From contig NZ_PXUE01000001.1 of the NCBI RefSeq assembly GCF_003020585.1, forward strand, positions 806,001 through 870,000: a stretch of DNA of 64,000 nucleotides. Reading direction: 5' to 3'. This document shows, piece by piece, positions 26,258 to 34,613 of the stretch. Each line of letters opens with the position of its first letter. The stretch's first letter is position 1. A program made the position numbers and the translations under genes. The DNA is from Chryseobacterium aurantiacum (lineage in GTDB: Bacteria; Bacteroidota; Bacteroidia; Flavobacteriales; Weeksellaceae). The notes under the pieces were generated by a model, which worked only from the letters and a program-made list of their open reading frames with translations, was not told the origin of the DNA and did not search any database.

Positions 26258-26698
26258 ATGAATAAACAGGAAATAATAAACATACTCAAAGCCAAAATAA
26301 CAGATAAGATCCAGTATTTTGAAAACCTGATCAATGAAACACGTGCCTCCAATAACGATACGAAAAGTTCAATGGGGGACAAATATGAAACAGGTAGAGA
26401 AATGCTTCAGCAGGAAATTAATAACCTGCAACGTCAGCTTAATGAAGTTATGAATCAACAGGCTGTTTTACAAAAAATAACAGCAGACCTTTCTGAAAAA
26501 GTTCAGAACGGAGCTTTGGTGAAAACCAATAAAGGATTGTTCTATGTGGCGGCTTCCATGGGAGAAATTGTTTTTGAAAATCAGAAAATTATGACCGTAT
26601 CAGCAGAGTCTCCTTTAGTGAAGGCAATGTTTGGCAAGAAAATGGGAGAAGTGTTTACCATTAACAATATCAATCAGAATATTGAAAACATCTGGTAA
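26258..26698 (+). CDS. GreA/GreB-like protein of unknown role
   Basis: A 146-residue cytoplasmic protein. The N-terminal half is a coiled coil (QEINNLQRQLNEVMNQQAVLQK) and the C-terminal part has VKTNKGLFYVAASMGEIVFENQKIMTVSAESPLVKAMFGKKMGEVFTI, broken here only for reading; the SPLVKAMFGKKMG block resembles the C-terminal FKBP-like domain of GreA. Databases often call such proteins '3-oxoacyl-ACP synthase', probably in error. It may act near the RNA polymerase secondary channel, but the acidic tip seen in GreA is not obvious. The ATG at 26258 begins the conserved part; the ORF start at 26207 only adds 17 residues. Confidence 0.7.
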   Translation: MNKQEIINILKAKITDKIQYFENLINETRASNNDTKSSMGDKYETGREMLQQEINNLQRQLNEVMNQQAVLQKITADLSEKVQNGALVKTNKGLFYVAASMGEIVFENQKIMTVSAESPLVKAMFGKKMGEVFTINNINQNIENIW

Positions 26699-26711
26699 AT
26701 CAATCCTTATT

Positions 26712-27365
26712 ATGATGAAATTTAAAAATGTGCTTCTCTTTGCTTTTTTATTGGCCGGATTTGTTGTCAATGCACAGGTAAGAGCTGTTCTTTCGGGAAA
26801 AACCTATGACCTGGAATCCGTAAAACTTACAGTAGATGGTTTTGTTATTACATTGGATTCCGATGGGCTAATCTCCGATTTTAATGCTCCGGACCTGAAT
26901 GGTAAAATAGAATACTATAATGATAAAACTTTCGATAAAGTTAAATATGGAAAGCTTAAAAGCATAGGTGGTATTACAATAGATTATTGGGACGAACTGG
27001 GCTGGGACAGTGCCAAAAATGGTAAACTGAAAAGCATCGGAAATATTTCTATAGATTATTGGGATGATTCTGCTTTCACCAGAGAAAAAGCAGGTAAAGT
27101 AAAGAAAATAGGAGGACTTAACGTAGATTATTGGCCTGATGATATTATCGATAACAGCAGAATGGGTAAGTTGAAAACGATAGGTGATATTTCCATAGAT
27201 TATGGAACAAAGGATATTATCGACCAGAGTAAATTTCAGAAATTGATAAAATTCGGTCCTGTAAGTATTGATTATTCAAATGATAAATTTATAGATAAAC
27301 AAAGTTATGGACAAGTGAAATCCATCAATGGAAATAGTGAAAAAATTAGCGTTTCCGTATTATAG
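26712..27365 (+). CDS. Secreted protein with repeated GKLKSIGxISIDYWDD units
   Basis: A 217-residue exported protein (signal peptide MMKFKNVLLFAFLLAGFVVNAQ). From about residue 75 it carries six degenerate repeats of 23-25 residues, each with GKLKSIG, then ISIDYWDD or a variant (ITIDYWDE, ISIDYWDD, LNVDYWPDD, ISIDYGTKD, VSIDYSND), likely a short beta-solenoid or beta-roll. The Asp- and Tyr-rich turns could bind metal or carbohydrate. The gene begins 14 bp after the GreA-like gene. I recognise no family. Confidence 0.78.
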   Translation: MMKFKNVLLFAFLLAGFVVNAQVRAVLSGKTYDLESVKLTVDGFVITLDSDGLISDFNAPDLNGKIEYYNDKTFDKVKYGKLKSIGGITIDYWDELGWDSAKNGKLKSIGNISIDYWDDSAFTREKAGKVKKIGGLNVDYWPDDIIDNSRMGKLKTIGDISIDYGTKDIIDQSKFQKLIKFGPVSIDYSNDKFIDKQSYGQVKSINGNSEKISVSVL

Positions 27366-27450
27366 TTCCATAACATGATATAGATGATTTCAATAACTTG
27401 TAGATATCAGATATACAAATGTTTAATACAAAACGTTGATATCTATTTCA

Positions 27451-27480
27451 AAAAGCATTCAAATATTGAATGCTTTTTTA
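27451..27480 (+). terminator. Terminator after the repeat protein
   Basis: Stem AAAAGCATTC / GAATGCTTTT with the loop AAATATT, followed by a T tract. Confidence 0.85.
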
Positions 27481-27481
27481 G

Positions 27482-27489
27482 TAAATTTG
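27482..27489 (+). promoter_or_regulatory. -7 element (TAAATTTG) of thyA
   Basis: Exact TAnnTTTG match 21 bp before the ATG at 27511, directly after the terminator hairpin. The nearest TTG is only 13 bp upstream, so the -33 part is unclear. Confidence 0.45.
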
Positions 27490-27510
27490 AAGCATAAAAT
27501 TCCTTTCAAA

Positions 27511-28305
27511 ATGCAAAATTACCTGGACCTTTTACAACATATTTTAGATAACGGAACTGATAAAACCGATAGAACAGGCACCGGAACAAGGAGTGTGTTC
27601 GGATATCAGCTGAGATATGACCTGTCAAAAGGCTTTCCATTGGTAACCACTAAAAAAGTGCATTTGAAGTCCATTATCTACGAATTGCTTTGGTTTTTGA
27701 AAGGAGAAACCAATATCAAGTATCTTAAAGATAACGGGGTAAGCATCTGGGACGAATGGGCAAATGAAAATGGAGATCTGGGACCGGTTTATGGAGCACA
27801 ATGGAGAAGCTGGAATGGAGCAGATGGAAAAGTTGTAGATCAGATCACCGAGGTTATTGATCAGATCAAAAAAAATCCGGATTCCCGAAGATTAATCGTT
27901 TCTGCTTGGAATGTAGCCGAAATTCCCAATATGGCATTGGCACCTTGTCATGCATTATTCCAGTTTTATGTAGCAGATGGGAAATTATCTCTTCAGCTTT
28001 ATCAGAGAAGTGCTGATGTTTTTCTTGGCGTTCCTTTCAATATTGCAAGCTATGCATTACTGTTGATGATGGTAGCACAGGTTTGTGAATTGGAAGTAGG
28101 AGATTATGTTCACAGTTTTGGAGATGTTCATATTTACAACAACCATTTTGAGCAGGTGAACAGACAGCTTTCAAGAGAAACCAGAACGTTTCCTACCATG
28201 AAGCTGAATCCTGATGTTAAAGATATCTTTGATTTCAGTTTTGAAGACTTTACTTTAGAGAACTATGATCCACATCCGGGGATCAAGGCTCCGGTAGCAA
28301 TCTAA
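27511..28305 (+). CDS. thyA: Thymidylate synthase
   Basis: A 264-residue enzyme that methylates dUMP to dTMP with methylenetetrahydrofolate. The catalytic Cys146 lies in [13 protein letters not shown], and [37 protein letters not shown] and [12 protein letters not shown] are the other hallmarks. The length equals that of the E. coli enzyme. The ATG at 27511 follows the promoter; the open frame reaches back to 27436 across the terminator, so the shorter start is correct. Confidence 0.98.
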   Translation: MQNYLDLLQHILDNGTDKTDRTGTGTRSVFGYQLRYDLSKGFPLVTTKKVHLKSIIYELLWFLKGETNIKYLKDNGVSIWDEWANENGDLGPVYGAQWRSWNGADGKVVDQITEVIDQIKKNPDSRRLIVSAWNVAEIPNMALAPCHALFQFYVADGKLSLQLYQRSADVFLGVPFNIASYALLLMMVAQVCELEVGDYVHSFGDVHIYNNHFEQVNRQLSRETRTFPTMKLNPDVKDIFDFSFEDFTLENYDPHPGIKAPVAI

Positions 28306-28333
28306 TATGTCACCGGATATTTTTAATATCCTT

Positions 28334-28362
28334 TTGTAATTGGTATATTTCTATTATTTTTG
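28334..28362 (+). promoter_or_regulatory. Promoter of the 28408 membrane protein gene
   Basis: TTG at 28334-28336, 18 nt, then TATTTTTG at 28355-28362: a full Bacteroidetes promoter 45 bp before the ATG. Confidence 0.75.
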
Positions 28363-28407
28363 ATGTTTGTGAGAATCTAGTTTTCACCACAAATTTTGAA
28401 AAATGAT

Positions 28408-29847
28408 ATGGAAAAAAAATTAAACAATAGTTATCTGATATTTCTGAATATCTTAATAATTGTTTACAATCTTTATATATGCCTGGCTGTTTTTAAAGAG
28501 AAAATAGTAGTCTCGGACGACCTGAGTAAACTTTACGAATCAAAGTATATTTCTGAGTCTTATTTCAGTTATATTTATTCTTTTCTGGACTCTACTACCA
28601 TGGCTGCAAGGCCGGTGTCCGGATTTGTCACGGGAACTTTGATTTTTTTTTCCAAGTCTAATGAATACATCTATGTTTTAGGCGTTCTCTTTTTTCCTCT
28701 CTCTCTAATTGCTATTTATTGCGTTTCCAAAAGAATTCTGTCAAAAGAACTGGCAAGTTTGATTACTTTGCTGTACTCATGCTCCCTAATAGGAACCAGT
28801 ATTCAGTTTTCTTCCATTATGCTTAACTCAAACCTGGCAACTATCTTTTTCTCATTAAGTATTTATTTCATTTACGTTCGCGAGAAAATAATACTGAGTT
28901 CGCTTTTTTTTATTGCCTCCATTTTGAGCTATGAAATTTTTCTTCCGTTGATTCTTTTGAATTTATTTTTAATGAAGAATAATAAAAAAAGAATTTTATT
29001 CCTCCTACTTACGTCGGGAATCATTATCCTTTTCAGGAAAGTAATTCAGCCGGAGCTATTCGTTAATTCCTATCAAAGAGATGAAGTAGGAAAGATTTTT
29101 GAGTTTAAAAGAGTTGTGCAGGTAGCCGTCTATTCCGTGAAACTGTTTTTCAAAGATCTTTTTGTAGGAGTGTACAAAGCATTACTGAACATTAAAAATA
29201 TTCATATTGTAGAAATAATATCCGCATTGATAGTATCTTCAATCGTTTATAAAATATTCTCCACGTATGATTTTAAAAGCCAGATGCATCGTTTTAAAAG
29301 TCTTGGGATCATTTCCCTGGTTTCAATATTGTTAGGATTGAGTATTTTTCTTTTCTCATCCTATATTCCCACAGTTTTCGGGTTTGATAATCGAAACCTT
29401 GGTGCCATAAGGCTTTTTTATACACTTTTTATAGTTTCGGGAATTATATATGTTTCTCTTAAGCTTAAAATGAAAAACAAGACAGTCAGCAGCCTTTTTG
29501 CGGTCGTAGTCTTTCTTCTTATGATCACTGATATGAGTGTTAAAAATTCATGGATTTATGCAAGCCGGTTTAATCATGAACTATTCAGTAAACTCAATAT
29601 TGCTCTTCAAGAAAACCATATTGAGAGTGGAGAAATCTGCTTGAAATATGATGTATCTAATGAATTGAAGACCAATCCTCACTTTACCTTTAGAGAACCT
29701 ATTTTCTACAATAACTGGGAAAGTCCAATGCTGTCTGAAATGAATGGCATTGATTCCAAAAAAATCCATGTTTATAATATGGAGAGAAAAACAGATTGTG
29801 CAACCGTATTCCTTTACCAAAACGGAAAAATAAGCAGGGTAAAATGA
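28408..29847 (+). CDS. Polytopic membrane protein, possible glycosyltransferase
   Basis: A 479-residue protein with about ten hydrophobic segments (for example YLIFLNILIIVYNLYICLAVF and VLGVLFFPLSLIAIYCV). The first loop carries VVSDDLSKL and the C-terminal 100 residues are soluble. The layout resembles the GT-C glycosyltransferases or lipid-linked sugar transferases of bacterial envelopes, but I see no diagnostic motif. It has its own promoter and no close operon partners. Start at the ATG at 28408; a TTG 12 bp upstream is the alternative. Confidence 0.7.
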   Translation: MEKKLNNSYLIFLNILIIVYNLYICLAVFKEKIVVSDDLSKLYESKYISESYFSYIYSFLDSTTMAARPVSGFVTGTLIFFSKSNEYIYVLGVLFFPLSLIAIYCVSKRILSKELASLITLLYSCSLIGTSIQFSSIMLNSNLATIFFSLSIYFIYVREKIILSSLFFIASILSYEIFLPLILLNLFLMKNNKKRILFLLLTSGIIILFRKVIQPELFVNSYQRDEVGKIFEFKRVVQVAVYSVKLFFKDLFVGVYKALLNIKNIHIVEIISALIVSSIVYKIFSTYDFKSQMHRFKSLGIISLVSILLGLSIFLFSSYIPTVFGFDNRNLGAIRLFYTLFIVSGIIYVSLKLKMKNKTVSSLFAVVVFLLMITDMSVKNSWIYASRFNHELFSKLNIALQENHIESGEICLKYDVSNELKTNPHFTFREPIFYNNWESPMLSEMNGIDSKKIHVYNMERKTDCATVFLYQNGKISRVK

Positions 29848-29910
29848 TTTCTGCTTTATTTTTAAATACTTAAAATGCCTAAAACAGGCTATTGTTTCTA
29901 AAATAAGTTT

Positions 29911-29918
29911 TAAATTTG
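29911..29918 (+). promoter_or_regulatory. Promoter -7 element (TAAATTTG) of the 29993 gene
   Basis: Exact TAnnTTTG match with a TTG 16 nt upstream (29892-29894), slightly short of the usual spacing. It gives a leader of about 70 nt. Confidence 0.45.
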
Positions 29919-29992
29919 AAAGAACATCCATAATGGATTCTAATTCCTTTTGAAAAGGGCATTAATAGTATGTTTAATTACAAATATAAATC

Positions 29993-30211
29993 ATGAAGTA
30001 TTTAAAAATAAATATTGAAGAGAATATAGATCCTGAAATGCTTAAGAATGCAATTCTTCAATTGAAAGGAGTGACTTCAGCAGAAATAGTAGATGACGAA
30101 AACCCCGAAAGTGAATTGAAAAAAGCCTTTGCCAAAACAAAGGAACAATTGAAAACAGGGGATTACGAAACTCTTGTCAATGATATTTTCGACATCATAA
30201 TAAAAAAATAA
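29993..30211 (+). CDS. Small acidic protein of unknown function
   Basis: A 72-residue cytoplasmic protein with an N-terminal KYLKINIEENIDPEMLKNAIL and LKGVTSAEIVDD, a pattern like the beta-alpha-beta of ferredoxin-like folds, then a charged helical tail. I recognise no family with confidence. It precedes the M1 aminopeptidase gene by 25 bp, so the two may be co-transcribed. Confidence 0.6.
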   Translation: MKYLKINIEENIDPEMLKNAILQLKGVTSAEIVDDENPESELKKAFAKTKEQLKTGDYETLVNDIFDIIIKK

Positions 30212-30236
30212 TTCTAAATAATAATAAAGTAGACAG

Positions 30237-32747
30237 ATGAGAAAGGCCATTTTATCAATTGCTATACTTGGGATTTTATTTTCCACAAATGTATCAGCAC
30301 AAACTGAAACTTCAGGAAGAGAAAAGGTGTACAGAGCTACCCATACCAAGGTAACAGAACTTAAGCATACCAAGCTGAAAGTAAACTTCGATTATCAGAA
30401 AGAACAGATGAATGGAGAAGAATGGCTTACTGCTTCACCGTACTTCTACGCTACCAATGAACTGATACTTGATGCAAAGGGAATGCTGATTCATGAAGTT
30501 GCCCTTGATAATAATGGTAAAAAATCTCCTTTAAAATATGAATATAAAGAGGATATCCTGAAAATTACTCTGGATAAAACCTATCAGAAAAATCAGGACT
30601 ATACAGTTTATATCAAATATACATCCCGTCCAAACGAAGTAAAACAACAGGGAAGTATGGCCATTAATGATGCAAAAGGACTTTACTTCATTAATGCACA
30701 AGGAACAGAACCGGATATGCCTACGCAGATCTGGACGCAGGGAGAAACAGAATCTTCTTCAGCGTGGTTCCCTACCATTGATAAATCCAACCAAAAGACT
30801 ACACAGGAAATCTATATGACGGTTCCTGATAAATATGTAACCCTTTCAAACGGTGTTTTAAAAAATTCTCAGAAAGAATCCAATGGACTTAGAACGGATC
30901 ATTGGGTGATGGATAAAAGACACTCTACCTATCTTTTCTTTATGGGAGTAGGTGAATATGCCATTGTTAAGGATAAATGGAGAAATATTCCGGTTGATTA
31001 CTATATTGAAAAAGAATATGAACCTTATGCTAAGCAGATTTACGGAAATACTCCTGAAATGATCGAGTTTTTCTCCAAAAAGCTGAACTATGACTATCCT
31101 TGGGCGAAGTATGCACAAATTTCCGGTAGAAACTATGTAAGTGGTGCCATGGAAAATACTACAGCAACCCTTCATGGAAGTGATATTCTTCAAAAACCAG
31201 GGCAGCTGATCGATGAAAATACATGGGAAGATACGATTGCCCACGAATTATTCCACCACTGGTTTGGAGATCTGGTTACCGCAGAAAGCTGGAGCAACCT
31301 TACCGTAAACGAATCTTTTGCCAACTACTCAGAATATCTTTGGAATGAATACAAATACGGAAAAGATCAGGCAGATTATCACCTGATGACAGACGTAAAC
31401 AGATATATTCATAATCCATCAGACTTTAATAAAAACCTTGTAAGATTCAACTATGAATCCCGTGAAGATGTTTTCGACCTGGTGACTTATCAGAAAGGGG
31501 GAGGAATTCTAAATATGCTGAGAAGTTATCTAGGAGATGATGCTTTCTTCGCCGGAATGAATGATTACCTGAAAACCTATGAATATCAGAATGCAGAAGC
31601 TCATCAACTGAGACTTTCCTTTGAAAAAGTATCGGGAAGAGATTTGAATTGGTTCTTTAATCAATGGTATTTTTCAAACGGTAACCCGAAGATCAACTCT
31701 TCATTTACTTTTGAACCTGTAAAAAAACAGGTGTCAGTTACAATTAACCAGACTCAGGAACCGCTTTTTGAGTTTCCTCTGGCAATTGATGTGTATGATA
31801 ACGGAAAACCAAAAAGATATAATGTTTGGGTAAACGCAGAAGCAAAGAATACGTTCAGTTTTGATGTTTCAAAAACTCCGGACTTAGTAAATATCAATGC
31901 AGATGGTGTTCTACTGGCAGAGATTACAGATAAGAAAACTCCGGAGCAGAATTTGATGCAGTTTACGAACTCTAAGGAGTTTAAAAACAAGTATAATGCT
32001 TTAGCAGGAATAAAAGATCAGTTAGGAAAAAGCCCGGCTGCAATAAAATTATTGTCTGCCGCTCTTAAGGATCCATTCTTTAGAGTGAGAATTCAGGCAT
32101 TGCAATTAATGGATCTTTCAAATCCTGAGCAAATGAAAGCTTTAGGTGCTGAAGTAGAAAAATTAGCCTCTATTGACCCTAAAACATTAACGCAGGCTGC
32201 TGCTATTGCTGCTTTGGCCAAAACAAAAGATAAAAAATATCTTCCAATCTTTGAAAAAGGAATGGGTGCTGTTTCAAATGCCGTAAAAGGAAGTTCCTTA
32301 GGTGCTATTGTAACCATAGATCCGTCAAAAGCAAATAGCTTTGCAGACAAAATTGATCTTGAGGGCGCATCAGAAGAATTGCAGGCCCAATTACTTCCTA
32401 TTATTGTAAAGAATAAAGTGACATCTCAAATGTCAAATATTGCTCGAATAGCAGTGTTTTATCCATTTATTAAATTTCAAAATCCTGAATTAGGAAAAGC
32501 GGCAGAAGAAGGTTTTAACTGGATCATGACCTCAGATAATCTGGCAGCAACCGAAAGCATTACTAAAATAGCAGGATATGCCAAAAATCAAATGACAGAT
32601 AACCCACAGGCTAAAATGATGATGGTTCAAATCCTAAAAGATGGTTTGAGTAAAAAGATGGAACTGTTAAAACAAAATCCACAGAATGCAGCAAGCATCA
32701 ATAAGCAAATTGATGTATTGAATAAAGCAATTGAAAATTATAAGTAA
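30237..32747 (+). CDS. M1-family aminopeptidase, exported
   Basis: An 836-residue zinc metallopeptidase with a signal peptide (MRKAILSIAILGILFSTNVSAQ). The exopeptidase motif SGAMENTTATL and the zinc site HELFHHWFGDL (His336, His340) followed by NESFANY (third ligand Glu359) are complete. The C-terminal 200 residues are helical repeats typical of this family. It removes N-terminal residues from peptides, probably in the periplasm. It shares a transcript with the preceding small gene and ends at two terminators. Confidence 0.95.
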   Translation: MRKAILSIAILGILFSTNVSAQTETSGREKVYRATHTKVTELKHTKLKVNFDYQKEQMNGEEWLTASPYFYATNELILDAKGMLIHEVALDNNGKKSPLKYEYKEDILKITLDKTYQKNQDYTVYIKYTSRPNEVKQQGSMAINDAKGLYFINAQGTEPDMPTQIWTQGETESSSAWFPTIDKSNQKTTQEIYMTVPDKYVTLSNGVLKNSQKESNGLRTDHWVMDKRHSTYLFFMGVGEYAIVKDKWRNIPVDYYIEKEYEPYAKQIYGNTPEMIEFFSKKLNYDYPWAKYAQISGRNYVSGAMENTTATLHGSDILQKPGQLIDENTWEDTIAHELFHHWFGDLVTAESWSNLTVNESFANYSEYLWNEYKYGKDQADYHLMTDVNRYIHNPSDFNKNLVRFNYESREDVFDLVTYQKGGGILNMLRSYLGDDAFFAGMNDYLKTYEYQNAEAHQLRLSFEKVSGRDLNWFFNQWYFSNGNPKINSSFTFEPVKKQVSVTINQTQEPLFEFPLAIDVYDNGKPKRYNVWVNAEAKNTFSFDVSKTPDLVNINADGVLLAEITDKKTPEQNLMQFTNSKEFKNKYNALAGIKDQLGKSPAAIKLLSAALKDPFFRVRIQALQLMDLSNPEQMKALGAEVEKLASIDPKTLTQAAAIAALAKTKDKKYLPIFEKGMGAVSNAVKGSSLGAIVTIDPSKANSFADKIDLEGASEELQAQLLPIIVKNKVTSQMSNIARIAVFYPFIKFQNPELGKAAEEGFNWIMTSDNLAATESITKIAGYAKNQMTDNPQAKMMMVQILKDGLSKKMELLKQNPQNAASINKQIDVLNKAIENYK

Positions 32748-32753
32748 AATATA

Positions 32754-32783
32754 AAGCCGGCAGAATGGGTCGGCTTTTCTTTT
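32754..32783 (+). terminator. First terminator after the M1 aminopeptidase
   Basis: Stem AAAGCCG / CGGCTTT with an 11-nt loop, followed by TTCTTTTC. Confidence 0.75.
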
Positions 32784-32798
32784 CTTATTAATATTATA

Positions 32799-32827
32799 AA
32801 AAACAGCGGTTTTTACCGCTGTTTTTT
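32799..32827 (+). terminator. Second terminator after the M1 aminopeptidase
   Basis: Stem AAACAGCGGT / ACCGCTGTTT with the loop TTTT, then a T tract. It lies 19 bp after the first terminator, so the gene has a tandem stop. Confidence 0.88.
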
Positions 32828-32866
32828 GCGTTATCTTTCATAAATTCGTTTAAAATTTAGAAAATT

Positions 32867-34195
32867 ATGAGTTTTGGAATTGAGGCGGCAAGCTACTATG
32901 TACCTTCTTTATATCTGGAAATTAAAGATTTAGCTGAAAAAAGAGGAATAGAACCTGCCAAATTGGAGAAGGGGTTAGGACTTCATAAAATGGGACTTCC
33001 CGACGTACACGAAGATGCTGCTACTTTTGCAGCAGAAGCACTACTAAGGTTAATAAAAGACTATAGTATCAACCCCAAAGATATTGCAAGGATTTATCTC
33101 GGAACGGAAAGTGCCTTAGATGCTGCTAAACCTACAGCTTCTTATGCAATGCAGATGGTGGAAAAGGTATTGGAAGCCGATTTTGGGGAGAGAGTATTCA
33201 GAAATTGTGATGTTGTAGACATGACTTTTGCCTGTGTAGGAGGAGTAGATGCTCTTCATAACGCTTTGGATTTTGTAAGAGTAAACCCTGATAAAAAAGC
33301 AGTCGTAATTTCTAGCGACTATGCAAAATATGAACTGGCTTCCTCCGGAGAATACACACAAGGTGGCGGTGCAGTTTCGCTTCTGGTGTCTGCTCAACCT
33401 GATCTTCTTGAAATTGATAACCATTGGGGCGTTGCTACGGAAAGTGTTTTTGATTTTTTCAAACCAAGAAGACAATATAAAAAAGAAGACCTGAGTGGGG
33501 CTCCTGATGTTTATCCTGATAAAATTGAGATTTTTACAGACGAACCGGTATTTGATGGGCAGTACTCTAATCAGTGCTATCAGGATAGAATAAGAGAAGC
33601 GTATCAGCATTATAAAGAGGTTACAGGTAAAGAAAAACCTTATCAGGATTGGAAATATATTGTTTTTCATCTTCCTTATGCTTTCCATGGAAAAAGAATA
33701 TTTACTGAAATTTACAGTCTTGAAAACGGACTGCCCTATGAAACTCCTGAAGAGCAGAAAGTTGTTGCAAAATCTGAAAATTATATGCAATTAATTAATG
33801 ATGCAATAGAAAAGACTCAAAGAGCTTCTTCCGAAATAGGAAATATGTATACGGCCTCCATTTTTATGGCATTCCTATCCGGCTTACAAACTTCTTTTAA
33901 CGAGAATGAAGATTTGTCAGGAAAGGAAATTGGATTCTTTGGCTATGGTAGTGGATCAAAGTCCAAGGTTTTTGCCGGTAAGATTTCTGAAAGCTGGAAA
34001 AAAGTAGCAGAAAAATGGAATCTATTCGAAAACTTAAAGAATAGAACTGCTATTGATTTTGATACCTATGAAAAACTTCATAGAAAACAGTTGAATATGT
34101 CTGTAAATGCTGATTACAAAGGGTTTGGTCTTGATTCTGTCGAATTTGGAAACCCTGTTTTGAATGGGGCAAGATACTATAGTTTTAAGAAATAG
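32867..34195 (+). CDS. Hydroxymethylglutaryl-CoA synthase
   Basis: A 442-residue enzyme that condenses acetyl-CoA with acetoacetyl-CoA to form HMG-CoA, the entry to the mevalonate route to isoprenoids. The catalytic Cys123 lies in MTFACVGGVDAL, with the general acid Glu81 in YLGTESALDAAKP and the His in FHLPYAFHGKRIF. Many Flavobacteria use the mevalonate route, which fits. It has its own terminator downstream and is monocistronic. Confidence 0.95.
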   Translation: MSFGIEAASYYVPSLYLEIKDLAEKRGIEPAKLEKGLGLHKMGLPDVHEDAATFAAEALLRLIKDYSINPKDIARIYLGTESALDAAKPTASYAMQMVEKVLEADFGERVFRNCDVVDMTFACVGGVDALHNALDFVRVNPDKKAVVISSDYAKYELASSGEYTQGGGAVSLLVSAQPDLLEIDNHWGVATESVFDFFKPRRQYKKEDLSGAPDVYPDKIEIFTDEPVFDGQYSNQCYQDRIREAYQHYKEVTGKEKPYQDWKYIVFHLPYAFHGKRIFTEIYSLENGLPYETPEEQKVVAKSENYMQLINDAIEKTQRASSEIGNMYTASIFMAFLSGLQTSFNENEDLSGKEIGFFGYGSGSKSKVFAGKISESWKKVAEKWNLFENLKNRTAIDFDTYEKLHRKQLNMSVNADYKGFGLDSVEFGNPVLNGARYYSFKK

Positions 34196-34218
34196 TATTT
34201 TTCGATTTAAAATTATAA

Positions 34219-34252
34219 AAAGCATCTCAAATATTGGGATGCTTTACTTTTT
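34219..34252 (+). terminator. Terminator after HMG-CoA synthase
   Basis: Stem AAAGCATCTC / GGGATGCTTT with a short loop, then TACTTTTTTAT. The 360-bp gap after it is AT-rich, with no gene, and ends at the SusC promoter. Confidence 0.82.
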
Positions 34253-34554
34253 TATATGTTTTTGGAGATTTTAATTGTCAATTTGTTATATTTTTTCTTA
34301 AAATCATAACGAATTGTTATTTTAAATATTGAATTTTTTTCTTTATAATTTATATTTTGATTAATATTTTTCATTTATTTTTTAATTTTAATGTAATGTA
34401 GTATTTTTTTTAACTGCTGTTAATATTTTGTTAAAGTTAAATTGCTTTTAAATATTTTCAATAATAAATTAAATTTAACAGTATTTATTAATTTATTTTT
34501 CTTTTTTAGTTAATATTTTTCACTTCAATCGATTGTTTGATAGGATATTTTCAT

Positions 34555-34585
34555 TTGAATCTGATCTTTCTTATTAACATATTTG
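34555..34585 (+). promoter_or_regulatory. Promoter of the first SusC/SusD operon
   Basis: TTG at 34555-34557, 20 nt, then CATATTTG at 34578-34585 (one mismatch to TAnnTTTG). The same arrangement occurs before the second SusC gene, and the 28-nt leader is also conserved between them. Confidence 0.7.
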
Positions 34586-34613
34586 TGATCGGAATATCTT
34601 AAAATTTGTTAAT

